A stretch of 64,000 nucleotides of DNA from Leuctra nigra (taxonomy: Eukaryota > Arthropoda > Insecta > Plecoptera > Leuctridae), in the NCBI GenBank assembly GCA_934045905.1, contig CAKOGZ010000141.1, forward strand, positions 1 to 64,000. Reading direction: 5' to 3'. Below are positions 31,930 to 42,686 of this stretch, piece by piece. A program made the translations under genes and the position numbers. Position 1 is the stretch's first letter, and each line of letters opens with the position of its first letter. The notes beneath the pieces were generated by a model that was given only the letters and a program-made list of their open reading frames with translations, did not search any database and was not told the origin of the DNA.

Positions 31930-33972
31930 AATGAAATAACAATAAGCTAGCAAAATAATAAGCTAATTAAGTAAGCAAAAACGAAGAACCATATTACGTT
32001 TTTAACGAAAGCAAGTATCAATGGGATTATTCCAAAAGGTTTGAGACTAAGATCTTCTGTTGGGAATTCTTTAAGAGGCATGAAGATTTTGGAAGTAGCA
32101 AACAAGAAATTGCTTAAAGTTCTTATCAGACAAATGAGGTTCAAGCTTTTTAACATCAATCGAGACTTGGAAGATACATTCAAAGTAATTAATAGTTTTT
32201 CCGATCCAAGGAAGGAAACTATTTTAGGATCCATTAGACGCATATACTGGAAAGTATTTTATCAAACTATAAACAGTCTCAAATGAAGAAATTCATGAAT
32301 CTGATTAAAGAGAGAGATCATGCAAAAGTACCGGTGTCAGTTATGAATCCAGAAAAGGAATTATTTATTGAAAAAACTGTTATCAATTACTCATCGAGGA
32401 TATTGAATACGGAAGAAAAAGTAGTTCTATCAAAGGGGTTGGGATTTGCAACTAATCCTAAATCAGTTGACAAGTTGGAACTAATTGCCACACTTGAATC
32501 TGGGATAAATAGACTGCCACAAGATCAAATTATGGATATTAGAATTAAAATCAAAACTATCTTAGAGAAGCCGTTGTAAAAAGAATGTATCCCCTCAGGA
32601 ATTTCGTATTATTAAAGACATCACAAATGATAAATCGATTATATGCTTGCCAGCGGATAAAGTAAGAGCCACTGTATTACTGGATAAAGAAGAATATGTC
32701 AGCAAGATGAGGGAAGTCTTTGAAGATAAAGAACAATTTGAGAAGTTAGCTAAAGATCCTACTAAAACCATAGAAACTAACATAGGAAATTGTCTGAGGA
32801 CTAATGAGAAGGCACTTGGTAGTTCTGTTAAGAAAATGCTATTACCAGTTTACTCGAAGCCTCCGCACGCATTTGGACAGCCTAAAATTCATAAATTAAA
32901 TCATCCACTTCGACCAATAATTAGTAGCAGAGGCTCACCTGGAAATGCTCTTTCAAGATATGTACTGAATCTAATTAAACCGATTGGGAAGATGCTGCCA
33001 TATTGACTTAAAGATTCTATTGAATTTTCGGAAAAAATTAAAACCGTCAGGTTAATGCCGAATGATAGATTGATGAGTTTTGACATCTGCAACATGTACC
33101 CTTACATTCCAATTCCTAAAACTTTGGAATTGGTTAAAGGATGGTTAACCAATGGAACATTATTGACGTTGATAATTGCAATTTGTCGATCTATACCATC
33201 ATGGAAATGTTAAGCTTATGTGTTAATTCGAACTATTTTCAATTTGAAGATAATTTCTATCAGCAAAGAACAGGACTGGCCATGGGCAGTTGTCTATCGA
33301 GTCTACTGAGTGATATCTACATGGCTGATCTAGAAGAGATTATCCTGGAGAATCAAGCATTGAAACCAAAACTCTGGCTTCGGTATGTTGATGACATCTT
33401 TGTCATATGGGAAAGCGGGCAAGAGAATGCAGATAAATTTCTTCAATTCATTAACAATTTGGCACCATCCATTAGATTTACTGTTGAAAATGAAGAAGGA
33501 GGGAAGCTTCCCTTTTAAGATTTCTTAATTGAAAGGGTTGGTATAAAATTAAGCACTGAAATTTACCGAAAACCAACTAACACACAACAGTTCATTAATA
33601 TCGAATCTAACTATCATAATTTAATTAAAGAAAGCACTTTAAAATGTTTGATTAACAGAACTAAAACACATTGTTCTTCTAATGATGGTGTTTTAAAAGA
33701 GTTGCAAATTCTAAGGGAATCTTTTATACTAAATGACTTTAATCGGGTTATGGAAACTAATGAAGAACCTAAAGAAAAGAAAACTCCATTTAATACTATT
33801 TCAATCGAACATTATCCTAATCTTTTGGACGCTATCAGAAGAGTTTTGAAGACATTTCATTTAAGAACCACCTTTAAATCAAGCTATACTTTCAAGAAAA
33901 CATTAATGAAGACGAAACCAGAAAATTTAGTTCAAGAAGATAAGGCCTGGGTGTACGTTATACCATGTTCCT
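31930..33972 (+). pseudogene. Penelope-like element, RT with start of GIY-YIG domain, broken
   Basis: Homology runs in pieces from 32,041: an N-terminal helical region (GLGFATNPKSVDKLELI), GQPKIHKLNHPLRPIISSRG, SFDICNMYPYIPIP (33,070-33,110), TGLAMGSCLSSLLSDIYM, and the catalytic RYVDDIFVIW. AWVYVIPCSC at the end resembles the start of the GIY-YIG endonuclease, which is then lost. Stop codons or frameshifts break it near 32,285, 32,578, 33,004, 33,140 and 33,516. It lies between OGDH exon 1 and the duplicated sequence at 34 kb. Confidence 0.85.
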
Positions 33973-34190
33973 GTGAGGAGACCTCCTCGTCGCCCTCCTC
34001 CAATAGACCACGACCTCCATGACGACTACCTACCTGCAGCACGCCGTTGCGGATTAGTGTGACCACCTCGTCGCCCTCCTCCAATAGTCCATGACCTCCA
34101 CGACGACCACCTTCCTGCAGCACGCCGTTGCGCATGACGTTGACGGAATAGTAGTTGACCTCTTGTTGGCGTGGTAGCGCCAACAACGAA
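33973..34190 (-). repeat. Duplicated exon-edge-like sequence, gene unknown
   Basis: Two ~100-bp units on the minus strand share CGCAACGGCGTGCTGCAG, followed by a GAAGGTGG or GTAGGT stretch and CTATTGGAGGAGGGCGACGAG. The outer copy reads EVNYYSVNVMRNGVLQ. CTGCAG|GTAGGT would be a good splice donor. It resembles the OGDH junction arrays in GC content and layout but I do not recognise the protein; it could be an upstream exon of OGDH or another gene. Confidence 0.45.
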
Positions 34191-34701
34191 AATCATTGTT
34201 TTTTTTACCTTTTTATAGAAATGATATACTCTGTAATTTGGAAATAGGCTTCTCTTCGGGGTTTTTTTTTTGTTTTTTTTTAATTGTTTTCTTTTCACTT
34301 CATCTCCTCCTGTGCTCCTTCTCTTGGATGTTAGGTACATGCAACAAAGTACTGGATGGTATGAGTACTGGATGGTATGCAGCTTGATAGATTTTCAGTC
34401 CAAGGAGACCTGCTCTAGATGTTTCTACTCGCTGGATGATCAATCGTCACTCGTTGTAATCTTTTCCGCTGGCCTTCACCGCTGCGTCCAAATTACACTA
34501 ACTCCTCTTCCTTGACGGCCTCTTCAACAGATCCGTCACGCTAGATGTTATCTTGCCAAACAAGCTGGAATTTCATGACCGGAAATCAACCAAGTATTAG
34601 CAGTAGACGACGTCATCTTTGGTCGCTTGAACCCAGACAACTTTGGAGACTTGATGGTTGATCTCATCGTCTAGCACAAGGCTTATCCCGGTCATGAGTT
34701 C
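34191..34701. other. No gene seen
   Basis: T-rich sequence followed by unique-looking sequence downstream of the RSPRY1-like gene; probably includes its 3' UTR. Confidence 0.4.
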
Positions 34702-36126
34702 CTAGCTGGAGGACTCCTTTGATGTTGATGGCTCGTTTGTGGGTCGAAGATGAGCCGGATAGATGATCTTGTCCTCCGCACTCAGTGTCCCGTAATCATT
34801 AAATGTATTAAATGAGATGTTGGATGGGGGGAAGCGGAAAGGATTTCTGCCGAAGTTAAACTGAACTTGTTGGTTTGTTGACAGGCTGGCCGCCGCGTAA
34901 AAGCTTTCTGCAGCCGGTTGGATCCACGTGCATGGAGCCAGGGGAACTCCGTTGATGTAAAACAGTACTTGTCCCTGCTCGATGTCCAGCAGGGATCCGA
35001 TGATGTATCCGGCATGCCAGGCATCCTTTAGGGGTTCTCCTCTACTCTCTGACATTGCGGCGTGCCATATGAGGCATCGGCAACCGTCAAATGCCAGAGA
35101 GTATTGGTCGTCACCGACACCGCACCTCGGATCCTTCATGCTTTGGCTGTTGTTTGTGGCCCATCCAATCTGAATGGACCCGGGCGTGATGATGAGGGTT
35201 TCGTAGAACCAGGTACCGGTTTTTACCTGGCAGGTGCACTTGACTGTTTCCAAATTAAATTCATCATTTCTGGCCTCCAACCCCTCTGCAGAAAGCTTGA
35301 TTTTATTGTCAGAATTGGGGTTGACAATCGCTCGTATTTGCTCCATGTTGGTTTTTTTATATTCGTAATTTGTTCTGTTATCGTAAAATACGTTCTCCCG
35401 CAACCACATTAGGCAGAATCTAAATTGCCATTGTATGAAATCAACGGTGTCAGTTGTTTGGCGGTTGATCCTCCGTGGCGGAAATAGGAGCATTAGTTTA
35501 GCTCTTATACTCTTTCTTAGCTCTTCGGAAGTCAGCGCAATAGCCTCGAGTGCCAGTAATGTGGGTATCTTTACGATACAGTTCCTTTTTAAGAGGAGGT
35601 TTTCAAATAAATAATCGATTGTCCCGGGAGTAATTAATAGGTTTACCTGTTCTTGATGAAGTACTACTTTCACAAGAAAAGTGATCATGAAGCACTTGTT
35701 AGATTGATGGCGTGGTTTCAACCGTTCTCGCCTGGACTTTTCTTGCGAAAGTAGTAAATTGTCAGTGAGTTCTTGTACATCGATGTTGGTCGGAGGTGAT
35801 AAAAGTTTTAGTATTTCAACGTAAGCGGCCGTTCTTACGGGATTGTTGATGGTATTCAGTCCATCTATAACAGTTTCGACGAACTGGATCCAACCTCCCG
35901 GGCTGCCCGAGTGGGCCAGGATGGAATCCAAGTTCGGTGGTGGCCATTCACCCACATGGGTACTGATGAAATTGACAGCTTCTCTCAAACTTTCGTCCAT
36001 GATTGAATTTTTGAGCTGTACCCTCGAAGAGGTGTTCTGAAGAACCTGCATGACAATTGGATTAATCAGATCATGCACGACGAGGTCTCCTTCTTCTCTA
36101 GTCTGTTTATAAATGCAATTTCCCAT
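34702..36126 (-). CDS. RSPRY1-like SPRY-domain protein, intronless, no RING
   Basis: 474 residues. It aligns by eye with RSPRY1 (RING finger and SPRY domain protein 1) along its length: MGNC start (potential N-myristoylation glycine), a helical region (ALEAIALTSEELRKS), QWQFRFCLMWLRENVF, then SLxATGLEAR-type KLSAEGLEARNDE and the SPRY domain (about 305-430: TWFYETLIITPGSIQIGWAT, GVGDDQYSLAFDGCRCLIWH, GYIIGSLLDIEQGQVLFYI, FYAAASLSTNQQVQFNFGRN). It ends FNTFNDYGTLSAEDKIIYP plus a short Ser/Glu tail, where RSPRY1 would go on to its C-terminal RING. SPRY domains bind peptides; without RING a ubiquitin ligase role is unlikely. A single uninterrupted exon suggests a retrocopy or lineage-specific paralogue. 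No poly-A tail or target duplication was found. Confidence 0.8.
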   Translation of the reverse strand: MGNCIYKQTREEGDLVVHDLINPIVMQVLQNTSSRVQLKNSIMDESLREAVNFISTHVGEWPPPNLDSILAHSGSPGGWIQFVETVIDGLNTINNPVRTAAYVEILKLLSPPTNIDVQELTDNLLLSQEKSRRERLKPRHQSNKCFMITFLVKVVLHQEQVNLLITPGTIDYLFENLLLKRNCIVKIPTLLALEAIALTSEELRKSIRAKLMLLFPPRRINRQTTDTVDFIQWQFRFCLMWLRENVFYDNRTNYEYKKTNMEQIRAIVNPNSDNKIKLSAEGLEARNDEFNLETVKCTCQVKTGTWFYETLIITPGSIQIGWATNNSQSMKDPRCGVGDDQYSLAFDGCRCLIWHAAMSESRGEPLKDAWHAGYIIGSLLDIEQGQVLFYINGVPLAPCTWIQPAAESFYAAASLSTNQQVQFNFGRNPFRFPPSNISFNTFNDYGTLSAEDKIIYPAHLRPTNEPSTSKESSS

Positions 36127-36673
36127 GTTGCAACTGACTATTTTCTTATTGGATGTTAATTATAATCAATTGGAGCTCGAGGCAGGAGGAGATGAAGTGA
36201 ATGTGAAGTTGAAAGAAATTAAAAACGAAGAGTTTGATGTTTTTGTGTTTTAGGGATAGACAAGCGATTTACGGTCTTCTGGAAATTTCTACAAATTTGC
36301 AAAGAAATTCGAATTTCTAGAGGCCGTTTTGCCATGGCCACACAATTTTACATGTAAAACTGCACTTTTCATATGAAAAGATGTAAAAATAAAGCAGTAA
36401 AACCCTCGTAGCTCGGTAAAACATCCACGAAGGTATACATTTAAAAATGTTATAATAAAATAATGCATCTGATACACGCTATAGTAGTTTTTCAAAAAAT
36501 TCTTTACATGGGAAAGCAGCTTAATACACTTTTAAAAATATCAGCATCAAGCATGACTTTTTCCGTGTGGTTGCAATGGTAAACTGAGAAAAAACTGTAA
36601 CTTTGAAGCGATGTATCTCGAAAATTAGTTCACGTTCACCACTTTTTCTTGCCATATTATTAGGATGCAGAAC
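36127..36673. other. No gene seen; upstream flank of the RSPRY1-like gene
   Basis: AT-rich sequence without recognisable domain or repeat. Confidence 0.45.
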
Positions 36674-36698
36674 ATATATATATATATATATATATATG
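36674..36698. repeat. (AT)n microsatellite
   Basis: About 12 AT units. Confidence 0.9.
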
Positions 36699-36699
36699 T

Positions 36700-36840
36700 T
36701 GATGTAGAGTTTCGCAGCCGCTATTTATAAAATTCATATTAAAACGGTTTATGCTGCGTAAAATGCTTTAATAGCCGACGTTTCGGTGATAATCCAATCA
36801 CCCTTCTCAAGGCACACAATAAATAACTAAATATTAATAA
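36700..36840. mobile_element. Penelope-type terminal/3' UTR remnant
   Basis: GCCGACGTTTCGGTGATAATCC...CACCCTTCTCAAGGC is the sort of phrase found at the ends of Penelope-like elements. This is recognition from memory of the family only; no coding part is attached. Confidence 0.4.
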
Positions 36841-36849
36841 AAGTAAATA

Positions 36850-37060
36850 TGGTATGATATGGTCCAATAGATATGGTCCAATGCCATATCTTCAGGGGCC
36901 ACCTATGGGGATCCATTCTTCTTAAGTGTCCATACCAGCACAATCTCCTTCGCTCTATCTTTTCTACCACTGTTTCTTCCTTCTTCATCCATCTCCGTAT
37001 CTGTTCATTCCTAATTATGCTCAATTCTTGACACCCTACAACTTCTTCTGAGCGCATCCA
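36850..37060 (-). pseudogene. LINE C-terminal fragment
   Basis: Encodes IRRWMKKEETVVEKIERRRL and CWYGHLRRMDPHRWPLKIW, a common C-terminal signature of non-LTR reverse transcriptases (R-LxWxGHxxRM). A GGGTGGGCGCGGGTGGGCGCG G/C-rich MITE-like piece follows at about 37,066-37,145. Confidence 0.65.
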
Positions 37061-37456
37061 TTTCAACAGGGACGGCGCCAGGGGTGGGCGCGGGTGGGCG
37101 CGCGCCCACCCAAAAAAGTCTCCTGCCCACCCTCTGCCCACCCAAAAATTATTAGGGTATAATTATAAATAAATATTTACTTTTTTAATAATAAGAGTAA
37201 ATTATTAAATAGATGGTACATTTTACAATTGCGTTGCATGAAACTGCTCATGCTCCGTGCTTTGCTTACTCAGATAGAATCTAGTGTTCTTAGGTTTCTT
37301 GTTTGTGTTTCTAGCTGAGGTTTCATTTTCATTCAGACGTGCATAAACTGGCTAGAGAGGGTATTTATGTACGCAATGATGTCAGCAACTGCAAGACTAT
37401 GCTCTGTCAGCATGCTTGTGAGCAGTATTGGTGAAGCCCAGTCAGTTGTGATAAAA

Positions 37457-37613
37457 ATGTCCAAGAAGAGAGTTCTTTCAGCTCATAGCGTTGGCATTCC
37501 AAGTTACTTCAAACGTAAAGCTGGTGCTAATACAATTGACGTTGATAATGAAAGTGATAACAATCCGTGTGGTGCTAGTGACGCTGGCAGTGATTCGATC
37601 GGTAACGACGAAA
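37457..37613 (+). pseudogene. hAT-derived DUF4371/ZMYM1-like gene, part 1 (N-terminus)
   Basis: Encodes MSKKRVLSAHSVGIPSYFKR and an acidic linker (NESDNNPCGASDAGSDSIGN). S/T-YF near an N-terminal basic stretch followed by an acidic linker is usual at the start of ZMYM1-like hAT proteins. An in-frame Met also exists upstream at 37,367. It is cut by Helitron-like copy C6; the gene resumes at 38,961. Confidence 0.6.
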
Positions 37614-38960
37614 TCTAGTGGAGCGGTCGCTCCACCCAGCCAAGTCGTACTATACACTCACAGTCACTCAACATACCGTAAATGCCTAATAAACTGAGGA
37701 GCAGACCAAACACTTTTACTGTAAGCAACAACATGGCATTTTCGGCCTACTGGATCTCAAAATTGGTAAATCTCACATTGTTGCGAAATATCTTAATTTC
37801 GAGCTATGGCCCACCCCACTACATATACCAAATTTGGGAACAATAGGTTATGCCATTTGCGCGCTAGAGGACCGAGAAAACAGTGAAATTACACCACTTT
37901 CTGATTCTGAAGATGATGATGATTCTGATGATATCACGAAACGTCGCTATCACCGCCACAGCCTAAACGGCTGAACCGATCGACCTGAAATTTTTACCAC
38001 ATGTGCACTTTTGGCGTCTGAGGTGCCTTTATATAAAACCAACCGGAAGCCGCCATTTTGAAACCGGAAGTGACGTCATAACTCAAAAACGTCTGGACCG
38101 ATTAGAACGAAATTAGCGCCATTCGATTTAGATGGTCATCTATATGAAGTATCAATAAAAAAAATATTATTTTCTTATTTTCTAAACCGGAAGTGACGTC
38201 ATAAATACGCAATATTTAACTTATTTCAACAAATTATACTTAAAATACGTACATAATTAACTTACATTGTAACATAGACAATACAATTTATATATTCAAG
38301 GTAGCAGTGTTCTCGGCCGCCATTCCTGAAACCGGAAGTGACGTCATATATCTAAAACGCCTGTACCGATTGCAACTGAACTAGCTCCTGCGTATTCATT
38401 CTGCTATTTATTTGAAAAATCAATTGTGAAAAATGAATAAATAAATTAATGGTAGGTACCGGAAATGGCGGCAGGAACCACTAAATGAAACCGGAAGTGA
38501 CGTCATATATTACAAACGGCATGACCGATTTTACGGAAATATAGGGATTAGGAATTCAGATGGTCGTTCATGAAGGTATCAACTAGATAAAACTAGATTG
38601 TTTTCTTATTACCTATACCGGAATTCGGCCGCTATTTCAAAACCGGAAGTGACGTCATGTATCGAAAACGGCTGGATCGATTATAACGAAACTTAAGCTA
38701 TTCTTCTTGGATAATCATTTTCATCTTATACCAAACGCAACTTTTCATAGTAACCAAATCGGTTGAGGCGTATTTTTTTAAAGAAATTAGTCCCTGCTCG
38801 GACATGTGCTACAAGCTGTATGAATAAACTAACAAAAGAAGTGATATCCCAGAAAAAACACTCCGTGTAAAAATACCAGCCAAGTCTCTTTAACTATAAA
38901 AAAAAATAGACGAAATCTAAAAATTCAGCACTGAAAAGGAGTGATATCAAAAAAGGAGCC
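37614..38960 (-). mobile_element. Helitron-like element copy C6, 5'-truncated, inside the hAT-derived gene
   Basis: Terminal CTAG (37,615-37,618) and palindrome on the left; CRE/ETS/YY1-like modules at about 38,040-38,660; one inverted-repeat arm to GATATCAAAAAAGGAGCC at 38,960. It corresponds closely to copy C8 in reverse. The outermost ~750 bp and the second arm are absent, so the junction with the gene is not a clean A/T site at this end. Confidence 0.8.
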
Positions 38961-40034
38961 GAGATTTCCCTGGTTGGAATATAGTGTAAGTTCAAATGCA
39001 TCGTATTGTTTTCCGTGCCGTCACTTTTCATTGGACACTTCAATGCTTGCATTTAAATCGGAAGGATTTGTGAATTGGAAAAGAGCTTTAGAAAATGACT
39101 CAGGATTTAAAAAACATGAACGTAGCCAAAACCATTTATTATGCCAAACAAGCCTAATAAACTTCAAACAAGCAACATTGGAAGGTGGAAAATCAGTGGC
39201 TGCCCAAATTAGCGATGGCTATGCCGAGTTTGTGAAGGAAAATGTGGAGTACATGAAAGTGGTGATTGACTGCCTCCTACACACTGCCGTGCAAGGTAAA
39301 GCACAAAGAGGCAATGATGAAAGTACATCGAGTGACAACAGGGGTGACTTTCTAGAGACTTTGTCACTTTTGGCGAAACACAGCGCGGTGGTTAGGAAAA
39401 AAATTGAAGACAGACCTCAAAACGCAAAATACACTCACCACTCGATTCAGAATGAAATATTTCATTTCTTGTCAAGTATGGTAATTGAAAGAATTGGCAG
39501 CGAAGTGCGTGAAGCACAATACTTTGCAATCATGGCAGATGAAAGTAAGGACATTTCAAAGACAGAACAATTATCAATTGTGATTCGTTACTACCTCCGA
39601 GGTGCGGTTTACGAGCGTTTTCTTGGCTATCAGAGTGCAAGTTCACTCAATGCTCGTTCACTTCTCGCATACATTAAGAATGCATTGATAAGAAGCTCAA
39701 TTGACGTGAAGAACTGCGTAGCACAAACGTACGACGGAGCAAGCGTTATGAGTGGCCGTGTCAACGGAGTGCAACAGCTGTTTAGAGAGGGTCCAGATGG
39801 CGTTCCACAGGCTATTTATGTGCATTGTTTTAATCACAAACTAAATTTAGTTATCGTGGACGTTTGTAAATCGGTAAAGAGTGGATCTAACTTCTTTAAG
39901 CTCTTGGAAGATTTATATGTGTTTCTTTCCGGTTCTGCAACACACTCAAAATTTTTGGAAGTCCAAAAAGAAATTCGATCAGGTGGTAAAATAACCGAAC
40001 TAAAGAAATTGTGTGATACAAGATGGACGTGCCA
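38961..40034 (+). pseudogene. hAT-derived DUF4371/ZMYM1-like gene, part 2
   Basis: Encodes a TTF-type zinc-finger start (RFPWLEYSVSSNASYCFPCR, FSLDT, then WKRALENDSGFKKHERSQNH) and the DUF4371 hAT transposase-like core: ADESKDISKTEQLSIVIRYY, TYDGASVMSGRVNGVQQLF, CFNHKLNLVIVDVCK and ending KLCDTRWTC. The D of MADES, the D of TYDGA and the CxxH-type CFNHKLNL block are those kept in hAT transposases. It is uninterrupted for 358 codons, then cut by the gypsy LTR at 40,040. It may be an hAT transposon ORF or a domesticated relative. Confidence 0.8.
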
Positions 40035-40039
40035 GGTAG

Positions 40040-40172
40040 TGTGATATATGTATGATGACGTGTACCTCTGTACTACCTATATAAGGGAGGCTCGATAATA
40101 AATACGACAGTTGACATCTGGACTTGGTCTTGTTCGCATCTACCTAGTACGTTCCCATCACAACCTATGACA
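40040..40172 (+). mobile_element. 5' LTR of gypsy element, 133 bp
   Basis: TGTGATATATG...CCTATGACA; by eye identical to 63,047-63,179. TATATAAG (40,078-40,085) and AATAAA (40,097-40,102) give a compact promoter and polyadenylation signal. The 5-bp target duplication GGTAG is at 40,035-40,039 and 63,180-63,184. Confidence 0.95.
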
Positions 40173-40190
40173 TGGCGCAGTCGGCAGCAG
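40173..40190 (+). promoter_or_regulatory. Primer binding site of the gypsy element
   Basis: TGGCGCAGTCGGCAGCAG directly after the LTR. It resembles the TGGCGCAGTCGG sites of insect 17.6/297-type elements, thought to pair with tRNA-Ser; the tRNA assignment is from memory. Confidence 0.65.
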
Positions 40191-40207
40191 GTTTTCAAGC
40201 ATGAAAA

Positions 40208-40765
40208 ATGGGGAAGGAAACCAAGGTCAACTCAGAAGAAACGGAACCAGGTAATTCTGCACCAGTACAAGTAAAATATTATACTATGAATTTATCACCG
40301 CCAGAAAAGTTTGGTGCTAATGGAAACACGGGCAAAGAAGCCTGGAAGGAATGGAAGCTTAAATTTTTGACATATTTAAAAGCAGCGAAATTAAATACAG
40401 AAACAGAAGAGCAACAGTGTGCTATTCTACTTCATGGGATTGGGGAAGAAGCTGTAAAAGCATTTAGACAGTTTAAAATCACTAAAGCAGAGGAAGACAA
40501 GATTGAAGTGTTGCTGAGGAAATTTGAAGAATATTTCATTCCTAAAGTCAACAAAACTGTCGAAAGGCACAAGTTCTTCACAAGACTACAACAAGAGGAT
40601 GAAAAAATTGATCAATATGTAACGGAGTTATGTGCACTGTCGCAATCCTGTGAGTTCGGTGAACTCAAGGACAGTTTGATCAAGGACCGTATTGTTTGTG
40701 GGATACGAAATGATAATGTCAGAGCTAGATTATTGCGTGAGCAAGATTTAACTCTTAACCAGTAG
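40208..40765 (+). pseudogene. Gypsy gag (capsid), frame broken at its end
   Basis: 185 codons with the Ty3-type capsid pattern: FGANGNTGKEAWKEWKLKFL, then KAFRQFKITKAEEDKIEVLL and KTVERHKFFTRLQQEDEKID. The zinc-knuckle part is in the next open frame, so a 1-2-base indel at ~40,765 separates capsid from nucleocapsid. In intact relatives gag-pol would be read through or by a frameshift here, but this break lies before the knuckles and looks like damage. Confidence 0.8.
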
Positions 40766-40767
40766 CA

Positions 40768-41919
40768 ATGGATATTTGTCGAGCTGAAGAGCAGGCAAAA
40801 AGTCACTTGAAAGAGATAGTGGAAGAGAAAACGACGCATGATGTTTCCGTGGTCAAGAAAGAGAACTGGTTCCCGAAGAAGAAATTTGACAATCCGAGAC
40901 AGAAATCACAGGCAAGTTCCGCTGGAATCGCAGAATGTGGGAAATGTGGTTACAAACATGGAAGAAGATGCCCAGCAGAGAACAAGACGTGCTTAAATTG
41001 CAAGAAGATCGGACATTTCATCAGCAAATGTAAGTTTAAAAAAGTGCAAGTTGTTAATGATCATGAAATTAACAGTAGTGAAGAAAATGAAGAGAGTTTC
41101 TTCATAGGTATTGTTAATGATAAAAGTGATCGGAAAACTGAGCATGATTGGTATGTTGAGTTGAAAACATCACATGCAAAGTTACGTTGTAAGGTGGATA
41201 CAGGTGCACAGGCTAATGTATTACCTTTGTCACTTTTTGAGAAAATGAATGTTAAAAAGAGATGTTCAAATGTATTCCTAACGACGTTGTCTGGTGAGAT
41301 TATGCCAAGTGTAGGTAAATGTTCGCTTGAATGTAAACATAAAGGTATAACAAAAGTGGTAGATTTTGTTAGTGTGGACGTCAAAACTGATCCAATTCTA
41401 GGATTAATGTCGAGTGAGGACATGGGTATTGTGAAACTCGTTGCAGGCTTATCAAAAAATGAACAGGTCGATATTTGTAAAGAGTTCAAAGATGTGTTTG
41501 AAGGAATGGGTAAAATTAGGAAACCATATCACATACAGATTGATAAGAGTGTAAAACCAACAGTTCATTTTCCAAGAAAGTTTCCAATTGCATTGAAAGA
41601 GCAATTATTAACTGAATTGAATCGTCTTGAAAAAGCAAGCATCATTGAGAAGGTCACAGAACCAACCGAATGGGTTAACTCGCTAGTTGTTGTTGTGAAA
41701 CCCAACGGAAAACTCAGATTGTGTTTAGACCCGTCAGGACTAAATCAGGCAATCAAGCGTGAGCATTATATGATTCCGTCATTTAATGAGATAACAAGTA
41801 AATTGGCTGCGGCAAAATACTTTAGTACTGTTGATGCTTACAGTGGGTTTTACCAAATACCTTTGGATGACGAGAGTTCGAAACTTTGTACATTCAATAC
41901 GCCTATGGGCAGGTATAGG
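40768..41919 (+). pseudogene. Gypsy pol part 1: zinc knuckles, protease, start of RT
   Basis: CGKCGYKHGRRC and CLNCKKIGHFISKC knuckles, protease with KVDTGAQANVLPLSLF (catalytic DTGA), then RT with LVVVVKPNGKLRLCLDPSGL and FSTVDAYSGFYQIPL (block A Asp). Cut in the fingers/palm by a hAT MITE at 41,920 with an 8-bp duplication; removal of MITE plus one duplication rejoins the frame with 42,486. Confidence 0.9.
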
Positions 41920-42477
41920 CAGGGTTGGGTAGTAATTTAACAAAAGTAACGCGTTACTTTTTCAGTAACTTTTATGGTAACTCAATACCTTTTTAACCTC
42001 GTAACTTAAAATCGCCTAAGTTCCTTTTTCTACGGGAACTTTTTGATTTTTAAAAGTTACTTAGAAAGTTACTCTACACGTTATACCTTCTCTCCCGAGA
42101 GAAAACTAAACATTGAAAACCAAACATTTTACCTGTATTTAAATTTAGCATGCATCAAATCATTTCATTTCCTGCCTACCTGAGTAGCGCGACCCTAACC
42201 AACCCTTCCCCTCCCCCAACCCCCTCCCCCCCCCGCATTGATACATCCGTTGTCCACATAATGTCACGTGGTTACTGCCCCCCCCCCCCCCGTGGTCAAG
42301 TTTTCTCTCAAAATTATCAATTTTTATCAAAGTAAATTTCATAGGAACTTTCACTGAAAAATGTAACTTTAAGTTACCTATATTTTCTCAGTAACTTTAA
42401 CTTTAACTAGTTACTTTTTGGAGAAAGTACCGTAACTTTCTAAAGTTACTTTATTTTTGGTAACTTACCCAACCCTG
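41920..42477. mobile_element. hAT-type MITE, 558 bp, TSD GGTATAGG
   Basis: Ends CAGGGTTGGGTA and TACCCAACCCTG; exact duplications at 41,912-41,919 and 42,478-42,485. It is full of GTTACTTT / AAAGTAAC phrases and has a C-run pair in the middle. The host RT frame is exactly restored by its removal. Confidence 0.95.
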
Positions 42478-42686
42478 GGTATAGGTACAAGGTCATGCCC
42501 TTTGGTTTATGCTCTGCACCGGAAGTGTTTCAAAGGACAGTGAAAGAGTTATTTTCTGATCTAGAGGGAGTTGATTCATATATCGATGACATTCTTGTTT
42601 GGGGTGATACCAAACAACAACATGATGAAAGGTTGAGAAAAATGTTTCAACGTGCACGAGAAGAAAGACAAGTCAAAAATTTGTAA
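42478..42686 (+). pseudogene. Gypsy pol part 2: RT palm with YIDD
   Basis: VMPFGLCSAPEVFQRTV and the catalytic YIDDILVWG. A frameshift between ~42,655 and 42,690 moves the homologous frame to the next segment. Confidence 0.85.
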
